From positions 14,232 to 78,231 of the forward strand of contig CAZFST010000022.1 in the NCBI GenBank assembly GCA_964522015.1: a stretch of 64,000 nt of DNA. The letters are read 5' to 3'. This stretch comes from QQWI01 sp964522015 (GTDB lineage Bacteria > Bacillota > Clostridia > Peptostreptococcales > Acidaminobacteraceae). The position numbers and the translations under genes were made by a program. How positions within the stretch are numbered: the stretch's first letter is position 1; each line of letters begins with the position of its first letter. Shown here in pieces: positions 51,638 through 60,630 of the stretch. Below the pieces are notes generated by a model. The model did not search any database. It was not told the DNA's origin and saw only the letters and a list, made by a program, of their open reading frames with translations.

Positions 51638-53235
51638 AGGTTGAGAGGCAGTTCTATATGAAAACCCATACCCTGATTAGGCTCACTTGTACAAGTGATC
51701 ATGCCTGACAGGGTTTTTTCAATTAAGTTTTTAACCACACTAAGGCCTAAACCACTACCACCTCTGTTATGTTCTGTTGAGTAGAAGGGGGTGAATAGGT
51801 GGGCTAATTCTTCGCTTCCAATGCCACAGCCATTGTCGTAGTAGTCAAGAATCAGTGTCTTGTCTTGAATTTTCACTCCTATAGAGATCGTACCTTCGTC
51901 GGATCCTTTAAAACCGTGCTTAATCGAATTGAATATTAAATTAGTGAAGACTTGAGAGTAAGCGCCAGGATAACTGTTCAGTAAAATGTCATCAGGACAT
52001 TCCAAAATCAAATTTATTTTTTTGTGTTTAAAGGCAGGTTTTAAGGTGCTAACAACTTCTTCTAAATAGGATTTCAAGTCAAAGCGGCGCTGTCTTAAGC
52101 TGGTTTGGTCCACAGCAACTTCCTTGAAGTTGTGGATTAAGGCAATGGTATTGCTCAAATTTCTTTGGGTGTTTTCAGTGGCTTCGGTAATGGTCTCCAT
52201 AAAGACTTCAAGGTCTGTCTTCTTCAATGTGCCTTCAGAAAGGAGGCTGTTAAAACGCTGAATTTCTTGGTTTAAAAAAGTATTGGTGGTCACCATAATC
52301 CCGACAGGTGTATTGATCTCATGAGCTACCCCAGCAATCAATTGGCTTGTCAGATTAATTTTTGTTGCTTCAACGATTTCTTTATTTGCAGCTTGTAGGG
52401 AATCTAAGGCGTTAATTAATTCATCATTTTTAAGGGTTAGTTCAGCTTGAATCTGCTGAGAGATAGCCAAGGCTTCTTTGAGCTCATCATTTGCAACTAT
52501 TAATGCGTCAGTGCGTTCTAAAACAAGCTCTTCCAAAGAAGCGTTCATGGTTCTAAGTTCATAATCAGCGTCTTCGATCTGTCTTGCCATGGTATTAAAA
52601 GCTGTTGCTAGTCGGGCAATCTCGTCTTTGCCTTCTACTTTTGCAAAATGGGCATAGTCACCGGTGGCAAATTCATTGATTGTCAATTCCAATGCTTTGA
52701 GGGGTTTTGTAATGGCATAGGAAATCCATAGAATAAGGGCTGTGTAAGCTGAAACTTGAAGTAAAGACTGTATGAGACGGGATAAGAGTAATCGATATAG
52801 ATTATCGATATACGGTGTATATGCTACCCCAATTTGGATGGTGCCTATGATCTTCTCATTTTTATAAATTTCTTTTTTCCCATAATGTACTTTGTTCTCA
52901 AGTTCTTGATACATAAGGTTTCTTTTGTTTACGATAAGTCCTCTGGTGTTATCGGTGATTTGTACTTCGTAGATATTACTTCTGTTAACGAGTACATCTG
53001 TGAGCAACTGCATGTTGTTGAAATTATAAGCCCAGAGGGGATCAGAAAAGGATAGTGCTGTTTCTGTTAATATGATATTTAGATCAGATTCAATTTGTTT
53101 GTTGATGTTGTCAACTTCTATGAACATGGTTAATAAACCACTGATAATCAAGGAGATAATTGCAACGGTTGCCACTAAAAAAATATACTTTTTCCATAGA
53201 CTCGAAAAGTTATGATAAAATGATTTCTTTTTCAT
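51616..53235 (-). CDS. Membrane sensor histidine kinase
   Basis: A 539-residue kinase. Two membrane helices (about 17-38 and 152-175) flank a 110-residue extracellular sensor. A HAMP domain (175-225), a coiled coil (225-290), a phospho-acceptor region with His305 in GVAHEINTPVG, and an ATPase domain (NSIKHGF; YYDNGCGIGSEEL; GGSGLGLSVVKNLIE) follow. No response regulator gene is adjacent, so it is an orphan kinase here. Confidence 0.93.
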   Translation of the reverse strand: MKKKSFYHNFSSLWKKYIFLVATVAIISLIISGLLTMFIEVDNINKQIESDLNIILTETALSFSDPLWAYNFNNMQLLTDVLVNRSNIYEVQITDNTRGLIVNKRNLMYQELENKVHYGKKEIYKNEKIIGTIQIGVAYTPYIDNLYRLLLSRLIQSLLQVSAYTALILWISYAITKPLKALELTINEFATGDYAHFAKVEGKDEIARLATAFNTMARQIEDADYELRTMNASLEELVLERTDALIVANDELKEALAISQQIQAELTLKNDELINALDSLQAANKEIVEATKINLTSQLIAGVAHEINTPVGIMVTTNTFLNQEIQRFNSLLSEGTLKKTDLEVFMETITEATENTQRNLSNTIALIHNFKEVAVDQTSLRQRRFDLKSYLEEVVSTLKPAFKHKKINLILECPDDILLNSYPGAYSQVFTNLIFNSIKHGFKGSDEGTISIGVKIQDKTLILDYYDNGCGIGSEELAHLFTPFYSTEHNRGGSGLGLSVVKNLIEKTLSGMITCTSEPNQGMGFHIELPLNLYLSGSK

Positions 53236-53373
53236 AAAAGACCTTCAATCTTTAGGGTAAGATAAACTATTTATACCCCGTTCGAAGACAATATTGCAGA
53301 TAATATTGCCGGTGTTTTGTGAAGGTTTGTAAATATTGCATTCGGAATGTTAAGATTATTTTGTAAATGCCTA

Positions 53374-53402
53374 TTGACAGTCTCTGAATTAACCCATATA
53401 AT
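53374..53402 (+). promoter_or_regulatory. Consensus promoter of the aspS-gatCAB operon
   Basis: A perfect TTGACA -35 (53374-53379), 17-bp spacer and perfect TATAAT -10 (53397-53402). Transcription would start near 53409, just before the T-box leader. Confidence 0.93.
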
Positions 53403-53408
53403 CAGGTC

Positions 53409-53690
53409 AACATATTGAAAGACAGTGACGAGAAGAGTAATCATAAAACAGACGTTTAAGCGAGCCAATGATAGTGTGAGATTGGTACCGAGTTTTTGAT
53501 GAAGAACATCTCTGAGTTTCCAACCCAACGTATCTTTGATACCAGTAGGCTTGGCCGTTTCCGGAACGTTATCGCCGGCAGATATCGACTTTTAGTCCGT
53601 ATCGATGAGATGGATCGTCAGATCAAATTGGGTGGTACCGCGGAACTTGCTTTCGTCCCTGTTAGTAATAACAGTGATGGGAGCTTTTTT
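53409..53690 (+). promoter_or_regulatory. T-box riboswitch controlling aspS-gatCAB
   Basis: The T-box sequence GGGTGGTACCGCGG lies at 53630-53643. Stem I elements upstream include GACGAGAAGAGTA, AAGCGAGCC and AGTAGGCTTGGCCG. A terminator hairpin with T-run follows. The stretch after CTGAGTTTCC contains AAC twice (53522-53524 and 53527-53529), so uncharged tRNA-Asn is the likely effector. That fits an operon making Asn-tRNA by transamidation. The exact specifier needs a covariance fold. Confidence 0.92.
53654..53690 (+). terminator. T-box terminator hairpin
   Basis: TCCC/GGGA and TGTTA/TAACA pair around a 4-nt loop, followed by TTTTTT (53685-53690). Uncharged tRNA would favour the competing antiterminator containing the T-box sequence. 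Confidence 0.85.
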
Positions 53691-53727
53691 ATTGCGCAAA
53701 ATACAGTTTTGAAGGGAGGAAATGGCT

Positions 53728-55839
53728 ATGATGGCATCTGAAGGTTTAAAATTGACCAGTTCAAATAAGCAACGGACCCATTTTTGTGGGGATCTTAGAA
53801 CGGAACATATCACCCAACATGGGGTGATCAAAGGGTGGGTACAAAGAAGGCGTGACCACGGCGGGGTTATTTTTATTGATTTGCGGGATAAAACGGGGAT
53901 TTGCCAAATCGTCTTTGATACAGCCAATCTGTCTGACGAGGATTTTTTCCAGGCTGAGCAGCTGAGAAATGAGTATGTGATTGAAGTATCAGGTTTGATT
54001 GAGCGTCGCAGTGATGAGACCATCAATCCCTTAATCCCCACAGGGGAAGTGGATGTTCGGGCCTATGGGCTTACGATTTTTTCCCAGGCGAAAAACACCC
54101 CATTTAGAGTGGGGGAGGGACAGGGGGTTAAAGAGGAACTGAGGCTCAAATATCGGTACTTAGATTTAAGAGCCCCAGAGATGTTGGCCCATCTGCAAAT
54201 GAGGCAAGTGGTGACCCAAGCGGTTAGGCAGCATTTGATTGATTTGGGTTGCTTAGAGGTGGAGACCCCTATTTTAACCAAGAGCACTCCAGAAGGTGCA
54301 CGGGATTTTCTAGTGCCCAGTAGGCTGTCAAAAGGGTCTTTCTATGCACTGCCTCAGTCCCCTCAAATCTACAAGCAGCTGCTGATGGTCAGTGGCATTG
54401 ACCGGTATTTCCAGATTGCTAAATGCTTTAGAGATGAGGATTTAAGGGCTGATCGGCAGCTGGAATTTACCCAAGTGGATATGGAGTTTTCCTTTGTGGA
54501 CGAAGAAGATGTCATTGGCATTTTAGAGACACTTTTTCAACAGATTATGAAGGTCACCCTGGGAAAAGAGGTTGCCATACCCTTTAAACGGATGACCTAC
54601 GCTGAGGCCATGGATTCTTACGGATTTGATAAACCTGATTTGAGATTCGGCATGCCCATGGTGGATTTGACCGAATTTATGAAGACCTGTGATTTCACGG
54701 TGTTTAAAAAAGTGGTCAACATTGGGGGTGTGGTAAAAGCCATCACCATCAAAGACGGTCAACAACTCACTAGGTCTCAAATTGAGTATTTGACTGAAAG
54801 GGCCATTGAGCATGGGGGCAGTGGTATGGCTTGGATTGCTCTGGATATGGATGGGAGCATCCAGTCCATTATGACCAAGTACTTTACTGAGGCGCAGATG
54901 ACAGAGCTTCTTAAAGTGATGGGAGCCCAGCCAGGTGATATGATCATTTTCTGTGCTGAACCCAGTGACAAAGCCCCTGTAATTTTAGGTAGTCTTCGCT
55001 TAGATATTGGAGATATGCTGGGACTTAGAAAGAAAGATGACTTTGCCTTTGTGGTTATCACAGATTTTCCTTTGTTTGAGTACGATGAGACGGCTAAGCG
55101 CTATGTGGCCATGCACCATCCCTTTACAAGACCCAAAGATGAAGACCGGGCTTACTTTGATTCAGATCCTAGCCGTATGCGGGCTAAGGCCTATGATATC
55201 GTATTAAATGGCATTGAACTGGGCAGTGGCAGCATTCGGATCCACGACCGAGAGCTTCAGGCCAAAATGTTTGAAACCCTAGGATTCAGTGAAGAACAAG
55301 TTGAAAATCGGTTTGGATTTATGCTCAAAGCCTTTGAATATGGGGTTCCACCCCATGGTGGATTTGCTTTTGGTCTTGACCGGTTGATTATGCTTTTGGC
55401 TGGAGCTTCTTCCATTAGAGAAGTCATTGCCTTTCCAAAGATGCGAGATGGCTCATGCCCAATGATGGACGCCCCATCAGAAGTGGATCAAGATCAACTG
55501 GAAGAGCTATCGATTTTCTTAAATAGTGCCCTTGAAAGTGAAAAGAAGAAAAAGTCCTTGGACGTTGGTATGATTGAATACGTGTCCAATCTTGCTAGGA
55601 TTGAATTAACCCAACAAGAAAAGTTGACCTATGCAAAAGACTTACAAGATGTCATTGCTTTTGCCGATCAAATTGCTGCCATAGATGTCAGTCAGGTGCC
55701 ACCTCTAAACCACGTGTTTGGGTTACCAAATCAGTTTAGGGAGGACCTTGTTACGGGGTCATTATCTGCTGATGAAGCCCTAAGGAATGCACCCCAGCGC
55801 CAAGAAGGTTATTTCTTTGTGCCTAAGACAGTGGAATAG
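53728..55839 (+). CDS. aspS: Aspartyl-tRNA synthetase fused to GatC
   Basis: A 703-residue fusion. Residues 1 to about 600 are a bacterial AspRS: anticodon-binding OB fold (HGVIKGWVQRRRDHGGVIFIDLRD), motif 2 region (FQIAKCFRDEDLRADRQLEFTQVD), GAD insertion and motif 3 (GGFAFGLDRLIMLLAG). The last 95 residues are GatC (VSNLARIELTQQEKLTYAKDLQDVIAFADQI...APQRQEGYFFVP). The enzyme is presumably non-discriminating, charging tRNA-Asn with Asp for amidation by GatCAB. GGGAGG lies 8 nt before ATG 53728, favouring it over ATG 53722. Confidence 0.95.
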   Translation: MMASEGLKLTSSNKQRTHFCGDLRTEHITQHGVIKGWVQRRRDHGGVIFIDLRDKTGICQIVFDTANLSDEDFFQAEQLRNEYVIEVSGLIERRSDETINPLIPTGEVDVRAYGLTIFSQAKNTPFRVGEGQGVKEELRLKYRYLDLRAPEMLAHLQMRQVVTQAVRQHLIDLGCLEVETPILTKSTPEGARDFLVPSRLSKGSFYALPQSPQIYKQLLMVSGIDRYFQIAKCFRDEDLRADRQLEFTQVDMEFSFVDEEDVIGILETLFQQIMKVTLGKEVAIPFKRMTYAEAMDSYGFDKPDLRFGMPMVDLTEFMKTCDFTVFKKVVNIGGVVKAITIKDGQQLTRSQIEYLTERAIEHGGSGMAWIALDMDGSIQSIMTKYFTEAQMTELLKVMGAQPGDMIIFCAEPSDKAPVILGSLRLDIGDMLGLRKKDDFAFVVITDFPLFEYDETAKRYVAMHHPFTRPKDEDRAYFDSDPSRMRAKAYDIVLNGIELGSGSIRIHDRELQAKMFETLGFSEEQVENRFGFMLKAFEYGVPPHGGFAFGLDRLIMLLAGASSIREVIAFPKMRDGSCPMMDAPSEVDQDQLEELSIFLNSALESEKKKKSLDVGMIEYVSNLARIELTQQEKLTYAKDLQDVIAFADQIAAIDVSQVPPLNHVFGLPNQFREDLVTGSLSADEALRNAPQRQEGYFFVPKTVE

Positions 55840-55850
55840 GAGGAACTCAC

Positions 55851-57308
55851 ATGCAAACACTAATCTATGAATCCATGCAGCGCCAAAGCCAATTGCTGGC
55901 TTTAAAAGAAATCTCCAGCCTTGAACTGACAAAGGCCTACTTGGCACAAATTGAAAAAACAGATGGGGTAGTTGGTGCGTTTTTATATATTGACCAAGAA
56001 GGTGCTTTAAAATCTGCAGAAGCTGTGGACCGTAGCCGTTTATCAGGGGTAAAGCTCGGCGGACTTGCCGGTATTCCCATGGGGCTAAAGGATAATATCT
56101 GCACAAAAGAGATGCCTACCACCTGCGCCTCTAAAATGCTCGAAGGGTATACCTCCCCTTACGATGCCGGCGTGGTGACGGTCCTAAAAGAAGCAGGAGC
56201 TGTTGTCCTTGGCAAGCTGAACATGGACGAATTTGCCATGGGGGCCAGCACAGAGAACTCCTATTACAAAAAAACCAGAAACCCAATTCAGACTGACAGG
56301 GTACCGGGTGGCAGTTCTGGTGGTTCCGCCGCAGCTGTGGCCGCCCATCAAGTGGCCTATTCTCTGGGCTCTGATACTGGGGGTTCTGTTAGACAACCGG
56401 CAAGCTTTTGCGGTGTGGCAGGGTTAAAGCCTACCTATGGCAGAATCTCCAGAAGAGGTCTCATCGCCTTTGCATCCTCTCTGGATCAAATTGGCCCCAT
56501 CGGCAAAACTGTTGAAGATGTGGCGCAAATCTACAAACTCTTAGCCGTCAAGGATGCCTTAGACAGTACCAGCGGTGCTGGTGAGACCCATTCTGTTCAA
56601 TCCCTTTTATCAAAGGATGTGTCAAAGATGCGGATTGCACTGCCAAAATCATTCTTTGAAGAGGGGATACAAAGTGAGGTAAAAGAAGCGGTGCTTCAAG
56701 CGGCCAAAACCTTTGAAGCCCTGGGTGCAACCGTTGTGGAAGTGGATCTAAAATCTCTGGACGCAGCCCTTCCCGCTTATTATTTACTCTCTTCTGCTGA
56801 GGCTTCTTCAAACCTTGCCCGTTTTGACGGGGTCAAGTACGGCTATCGGGCAGAAACCTTTGACACCATTGAGTCCCTTTACAAGCGGACCCGGGGTGAA
56901 GGCTTTGGTCGAGAAGTCAAACGTCGGATTCTCCTTGGCACATACGCCCTGAGCTCTGGCTATTATGACGCTTATTATCAAAAGGCCCTTAAAATCAGAA
57001 GTTTGATTCAGCACGAATACGAAAAAATGTTTGATCAATTTGATTTTGTCCTATCCCCAGTGGCCCCCACCACGGCCTACGAATTTGGTGCCTTTGATAA
57101 AAATCCTGTGGAAATGTACCTGGGAGATATTTATACAGTCCCTGTCAATATCGCTGGCATACCTGGACTCTCAGTCAACTGCGGCTACGACAAAAACCAT
57201 CTGCCAATTGGCATGCAGCTCATTGGCAAAGCCTTTGACGAACAGACCATTTTATCCGCAGGTCATGCCTTTGAATTAACCAAGAAATTGTGGAGGCCAA
57301 GCACATGA
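55851..57308 (+). CDS. gatA: Asp/Glu-tRNA amidotransferase subunit A
   Basis: A 485-residue amidase-signature enzyme that releases ammonia from glutamine for transamidation. The catalytic triad is intact: Lys80 in MGLKDNI, Ser155 in PGGSSGGSAAAV and Ser179 in GSDTGGSV. GGAGG lies upstream of the ATG, 11 nt after the AspRS-GatC stop. Its last four bases overlap the gatB start. Confidence 0.97.
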   Translation: MQTLIYESMQRQSQLLALKEISSLELTKAYLAQIEKTDGVVGAFLYIDQEGALKSAEAVDRSRLSGVKLGGLAGIPMGLKDNICTKEMPTTCASKMLEGYTSPYDAGVVTVLKEAGAVVLGKLNMDEFAMGASTENSYYKKTRNPIQTDRVPGGSSGGSAAAVAAHQVAYSLGSDTGGSVRQPASFCGVAGLKPTYGRISRRGLIAFASSLDQIGPIGKTVEDVAQIYKLLAVKDALDSTSGAGETHSVQSLLSKDVSKMRIALPKSFFEEGIQSEVKEAVLQAAKTFEALGATVVEVDLKSLDAALPAYYLLSSAEASSNLARFDGVKYGYRAETFDTIESLYKRTRGEGFGREVKRRILLGTYALSSGYYDAYYQKALKIRSLIQHEYEKMFDQFDFVLSPVAPTTAYEFGAFDKNPVEMYLGDIYTVPVNIAGIPGLSVNCGYDKNHLPIGMQLIGKAFDEQTILSAGHAFELTKKLWRPST

Positions 57309-58738
57309 AAACCTACGAAACAGTCATTGGACTCGAAGTCCATGTGGAGTTAAATACTCAATCTAAAATATTTTGCGGCTGTTCAACCAAGTTTGGCGCC
57401 AGTCCCAACACTCAGGTTTGTCCAGTGTGTCTAGGGATGCCGGGGGCCCTGCCCGTTCTTAATAAAGAGGTGGTGCATTCAGCGGTCAAAGTGGGACTTG
57501 CCTTAAACTGCGCCATTACACCAGAGGGTAGACAAGATAGAAAAAACTACTTCTATCCTGACCTACCAAAAGCCTATCAGATTTCCCAAAGCGACCTGCC
57601 AATTGGAGTAGGTGGTCACCTGGGGATTGAAGTCCAGGCAGGCAAGAAGACCATTGGCATCACCCGTATTCACATAGAAGAAGATGCTGGAAAGCTGGTC
57701 CACGACGGCTCAAATGGCACCTTGATTGACTACAACCGAGGTGGGGTGCCTTTGATTGAGATCGTTTCGGAGCCAGATTTAAGAAGCGCTGAAGAGGTAA
57801 AAGCCTATCTCCAAAAGCTCAGAGCGACCCTCCTATTCTTAGGGGTATCCAGTTGTAAGATGAACGAAGGGGCCTTCCGTTGTGATGTGAATCTCTCTGT
57901 CCGAAAACGGGGGGAAAGTCAAATGGGGACCCGCACGGAAATGAAGAACCTTAACTCCTTTTCCTTTATCGCAAAGGCCATTGAAAATGAAACCCATAGG
58001 CAGATCCAGCTCATCGAGTCCGGTGGGGAAGTCATGCAGGAAACCAGACGGTGGGATGCTGCCAAGGGTCAATCCTATGCCATGCGAACCAAAGAAGATG
58101 CCCATGATTACCGCTATTTTCCCGATCCAGATTTAATGCCAATTGTCCTTGATCCAGCTTATGTAGGGGCAGTCCAAGCCTCTTTGCCACAGCTGCCTGA
58201 AACGTATAAAGAGTCCTTTGTTGAAACCTATGGGATCAAATCCGGTATTGCCGAGCAGTTGGTTAGTACCCGTGAAATAGCCGAGTATTTTAAGGGCTGC
58301 GTTTTACTGACAACCTACCCGGAAGTCCTAGCCAACCTGATTGTCACCGAGGTCTTTAGGCTCATGACCCAGTTGGATGAAGACGGTCAAATCCTGATTT
58401 CACCCAGCGCCCTGGCTGTGATTGCCACCTTGGTGGGAGAAGAAAAAATCAATCTCAGCATCGCAAAACGAGTTTTAACCCAGCTTTGGACAGCCAATGA
58501 CGAGACCTCCCCGGTGGCAATCATTGAAGCCAATAACTGGTGGCCCATCGACGATCATGACACCCTCCTGCAATTTGGCTTAGATATTCTAGGAAAAATG
58601 CCAGAGATTAAAACCTCTTATCTAGCCGGAAAAACCCAGTCCTTTGGGGCCTTTATGGGTCAAATGATGAAGCTTTCTCAAGGGAAGGCGGACCCGGCTA
58701 AATCTGAGGCTATCTTCTTTGAGTTGATTGGTCAATAG
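57305..58738 (+). CDS. gatB: Asp/Glu-tRNA amidotransferase subunit B
   Basis: A 477-residue GatB, the kinase/amidotransferase subunit that binds the mischarged tRNA. Signatures are TVIGLEVHVELNTQSKIFC, CPVCLGMPGALPVLN, and DYNRGGVPLIEIVSEPD. A C-terminal helical/YqeY-like tail binds tRNA. ATG 57305 overlaps the gatA stop (ATGA) and has TGGAGG 9 nt upstream; a GTG at 57290 lies inside that site and is unlikely. Confidence 0.97.
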   Translation: MKTYETVIGLEVHVELNTQSKIFCGCSTKFGASPNTQVCPVCLGMPGALPVLNKEVVHSAVKVGLALNCAITPEGRQDRKNYFYPDLPKAYQISQSDLPIGVGGHLGIEVQAGKKTIGITRIHIEEDAGKLVHDGSNGTLIDYNRGGVPLIEIVSEPDLRSAEEVKAYLQKLRATLLFLGVSSCKMNEGAFRCDVNLSVRKRGESQMGTRTEMKNLNSFSFIAKAIENETHRQIQLIESGGEVMQETRRWDAAKGQSYAMRTKEDAHDYRYFPDPDLMPIVLDPAYVGAVQASLPQLPETYKESFVETYGIKSGIAEQLVSTREIAEYFKGCVLLTTYPEVLANLIVTEVFRLMTQLDEDGQILISPSALAVIATLVGEEKINLSIAKRVLTQLWTANDETSPVAIIEANNWWPIDDHDTLLQFGLDILGKMPEIKTSYLAGKTQSFGAFMGQMMKLSQGKADPAKSEAIFFELIGQ

Positions 58739-58824
58739 GGGCATTGCTTAAAGCACCAATGAAAGGTATGATTGAAGGACTAAGGCAGTGAGGCATATGG
58801 CTGCCTAGAAAGAGAGGCCAATCA

Positions 58825-59466
58825 ATGAAAGCCATATTTTTATCGGATTTTGACGGAACAGCCACGGCCAAGGACTTCTATAAAATTGTCCTTGACGCCA
58901 TAGGGCCACAGGGATGGGACTATGTGGCGGCACACCGAAAAACGGGGAAGGTGGATTATCATTTTTTAAATCATATTTTTGGATGGTTAGATCTTACCCA
59001 TCAGGCTTACGAAGCATTATTAGATACCATTGAAATAGATGAAACTCTGATGGCTCTGATTGGATTTTTAGAGCAACACCAGATTGAGTTTTCCTTTGTC
59101 AGTGCAGGCTTTGATAGATATATACTAGATGCCTTGCAACGAAAGGGATTTGGCCAGATTGCCCTCATCACAAACCCAGGCATCTTCCAAGAGGGTCGCA
59201 TGAAGATGATACCAGACCAAAACAGCCCTTTCTATTCCCCGGTGTTTGGTATAGATAAGGGGTTGGTAGTGGCTGATTTCAAGAAGCGTTATGACCTAGT
59301 TTACTTTGCAGGGGATACGGAACCAGATTTTACTGCGGCCATGGCTGCAGATGTGGTGTTTGCTAAGGGTGAGCTGATTCCACAGCTAGAGGCTGCCAAT
59401 AAGCCTTTTATTGCCTTTGAGCGCTACGAAGAACTTTTGCCACATCTAAAGGCGGTGCTTCTATGA
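58825..59466 (+). CDS. HAD-superfamily (IB, MtnX-like) phosphatase
   Basis: A 213-residue HAD hydrolase. Motif I is LSDFDGTAT (nucleophile Asp8, general acid Asp10), motif II lies in SFVSAGFDRYI, and motif IV is YFAGDTEPDFTAA. It resembles MtnX-type phosphatases but no methionine-salvage gene is near. It overlaps the glycerol-1-phosphate dehydrogenase gene by ATGA, so its substrate may be a polyol phosphate linked to that enzyme. An AGAGAGG site precedes the ATG. Confidence 0.88.
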   Translation: MKAIFLSDFDGTATAKDFYKIVLDAIGPQGWDYVAAHRKTGKVDYHFLNHIFGWLDLTHQAYEALLDTIEIDETLMALIGFLEQHQIEFSFVSAGFDRYILDALQRKGFGQIALITNPGIFQEGRMKMIPDQNSPFYSPVFGIDKGLVVADFKKRYDLVYFAGDTEPDFTAAMAADVVFAKGELIPQLEAANKPFIAFERYEELLPHLKAVLL

Positions 59467-60521
59467 AAAGTCAATCCGTTGCCATACCAAGACTCATTGA
59501 AAGCCGTTACAATGCGTTGGAAACCCTTGGGGACAAACTGGTGGAACACGGATTTTTGAATCTATGCTTAACCATCGGTCATGGCATCGATACCTTGTTT
59601 GCCAACCAACTAGCACCCCTATTAAACGACTCCCGCCTTACAGTTAATGGGCCTTTGGTCATTGAAAGTTTAGATGCATCGGAATTAAGCCAGAAAGCTT
59701 ATACCCTACCCCCTTGCGATTGTTTGATTTCTTTTGGGGGCGGCAAGGCCATTGACAGCGGCAAATATATGAGCTTTCTAATGGGGATCCCTTTTATAAG
59801 CGTCCCCTCAAGTATTTCCAATGATGGTTTTGCAAGCTCAGGTGCCTCCCTAATTGTGGACGGTTCCAGAAAAAGCGTGAAGGCACATATGCCCTATGGT
59901 GTCATAGCGGATTTAAGTATTTTATGCTCAGCCCCAGAAAAATTTTTCTATAGTGGTTTAGGGGATGTGGTGTCTAAAATTACAGCCTGCTATGATTGGC
60001 AACTAGAGGCACAACAGAGAAATACGTCTGTTAAGCTAGATCAATTTGCCTTATTATTAGCAAAAAAATCGGTCAACAGCGTGGTGCGATTGCCATTTAC
60101 GTATTTGGCAGAAGGGCTATTTATCAAAGAAGTGGTGGATTCTTTAATGATGAGCGGCATTGCCATGGAAGTGGCGGGCAGCAGTGCCCCTGCCAGCGGC
60201 AGTGAGCATCTGATTTCCCACGGAATGGACAGTTTGGCACCAGGACAATACTTGCACGGTGTTCAAGTGGGCTTAGCCACCTACTGGATGGCCCTCGTTC
60301 AAGGGCATAGGGTGGCTAGGATTAAACAATTTCTTACTGACACCGGTTTTTTCGCACACGTTAAGTCTTTAAATATACCCAAATCATTGATAATTGAGGC
60401 TTTGGAAATCGCCCCTAGCATTAAACCCAACCGAAAAACAATCTTGCATTTTCCAGATAAAAAGCGATTAGCCCTTCAGTATTTGAATGAGGATCCCATC
60501 CTCAATGATATTTTGGTCTAA
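59463..60521 (+). CDS. sn-Glycerol-1-phosphate dehydrogenase (AraM/EgsA-like)
   Basis: A 352-residue metal-dependent dehydrogenase that reduces dihydroxyacetone phosphate to sn-glycerol 1-phosphate. Family motifs are SFGGGKAIDSGKY, VPSSISNDGFASSGASLI, AHMPYGVIADLSIL and the metal histidines in GSEHLISHGMD and YLHGVQVGL. In archaea the product starts membrane lipids. In Bacillus AraM feeds a heptaprenylglyceryl phosphate. The overlapping phosphatase suggests the pair could make free glycerol-type product or recycle it. Confidence 0.88.
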   Translation: MKSQSVAIPRLIESRYNALETLGDKLVEHGFLNLCLTIGHGIDTLFANQLAPLLNDSRLTVNGPLVIESLDASELSQKAYTLPPCDCLISFGGGKAIDSGKYMSFLMGIPFISVPSSISNDGFASSGASLIVDGSRKSVKAHMPYGVIADLSILCSAPEKFFYSGLGDVVSKITACYDWQLEAQQRNTSVKLDQFALLLAKKSVNSVVRLPFTYLAEGLFIKEVVDSLMMSGIAMEVAGSSAPASGSEHLISHGMDSLAPGQYLHGVQVGLATYWMALVQGHRVARIKQFLTDTGFFAHVKSLNIPKSLIIEALEIAPSIKPNRKTILHFPDKKRLALQYLNEDPILNDILV

Positions 60522-60630
60522 AAACAATAGGGACTTTACAATTGGTTATGGTGTTTTGTTTTTGGGTAGTTAAAGATTATCAGGACTATCTTTATAGAAA
60601 GGCTTTTAAAGAAAGGTATGGTGATCAGCC

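Noticed and set aside
53496..53741. Possible small coding gene before aspS
   Set aside because: The bases are explained by the T-box leader, including its conserved core and terminator.
58739..58824. AGGCAG/CTGCCT inverted repeat as a terminator after gatB
   Set aside because: Short arms, long loop and no T-run; read-through into the phosphatase gene is equally likely.
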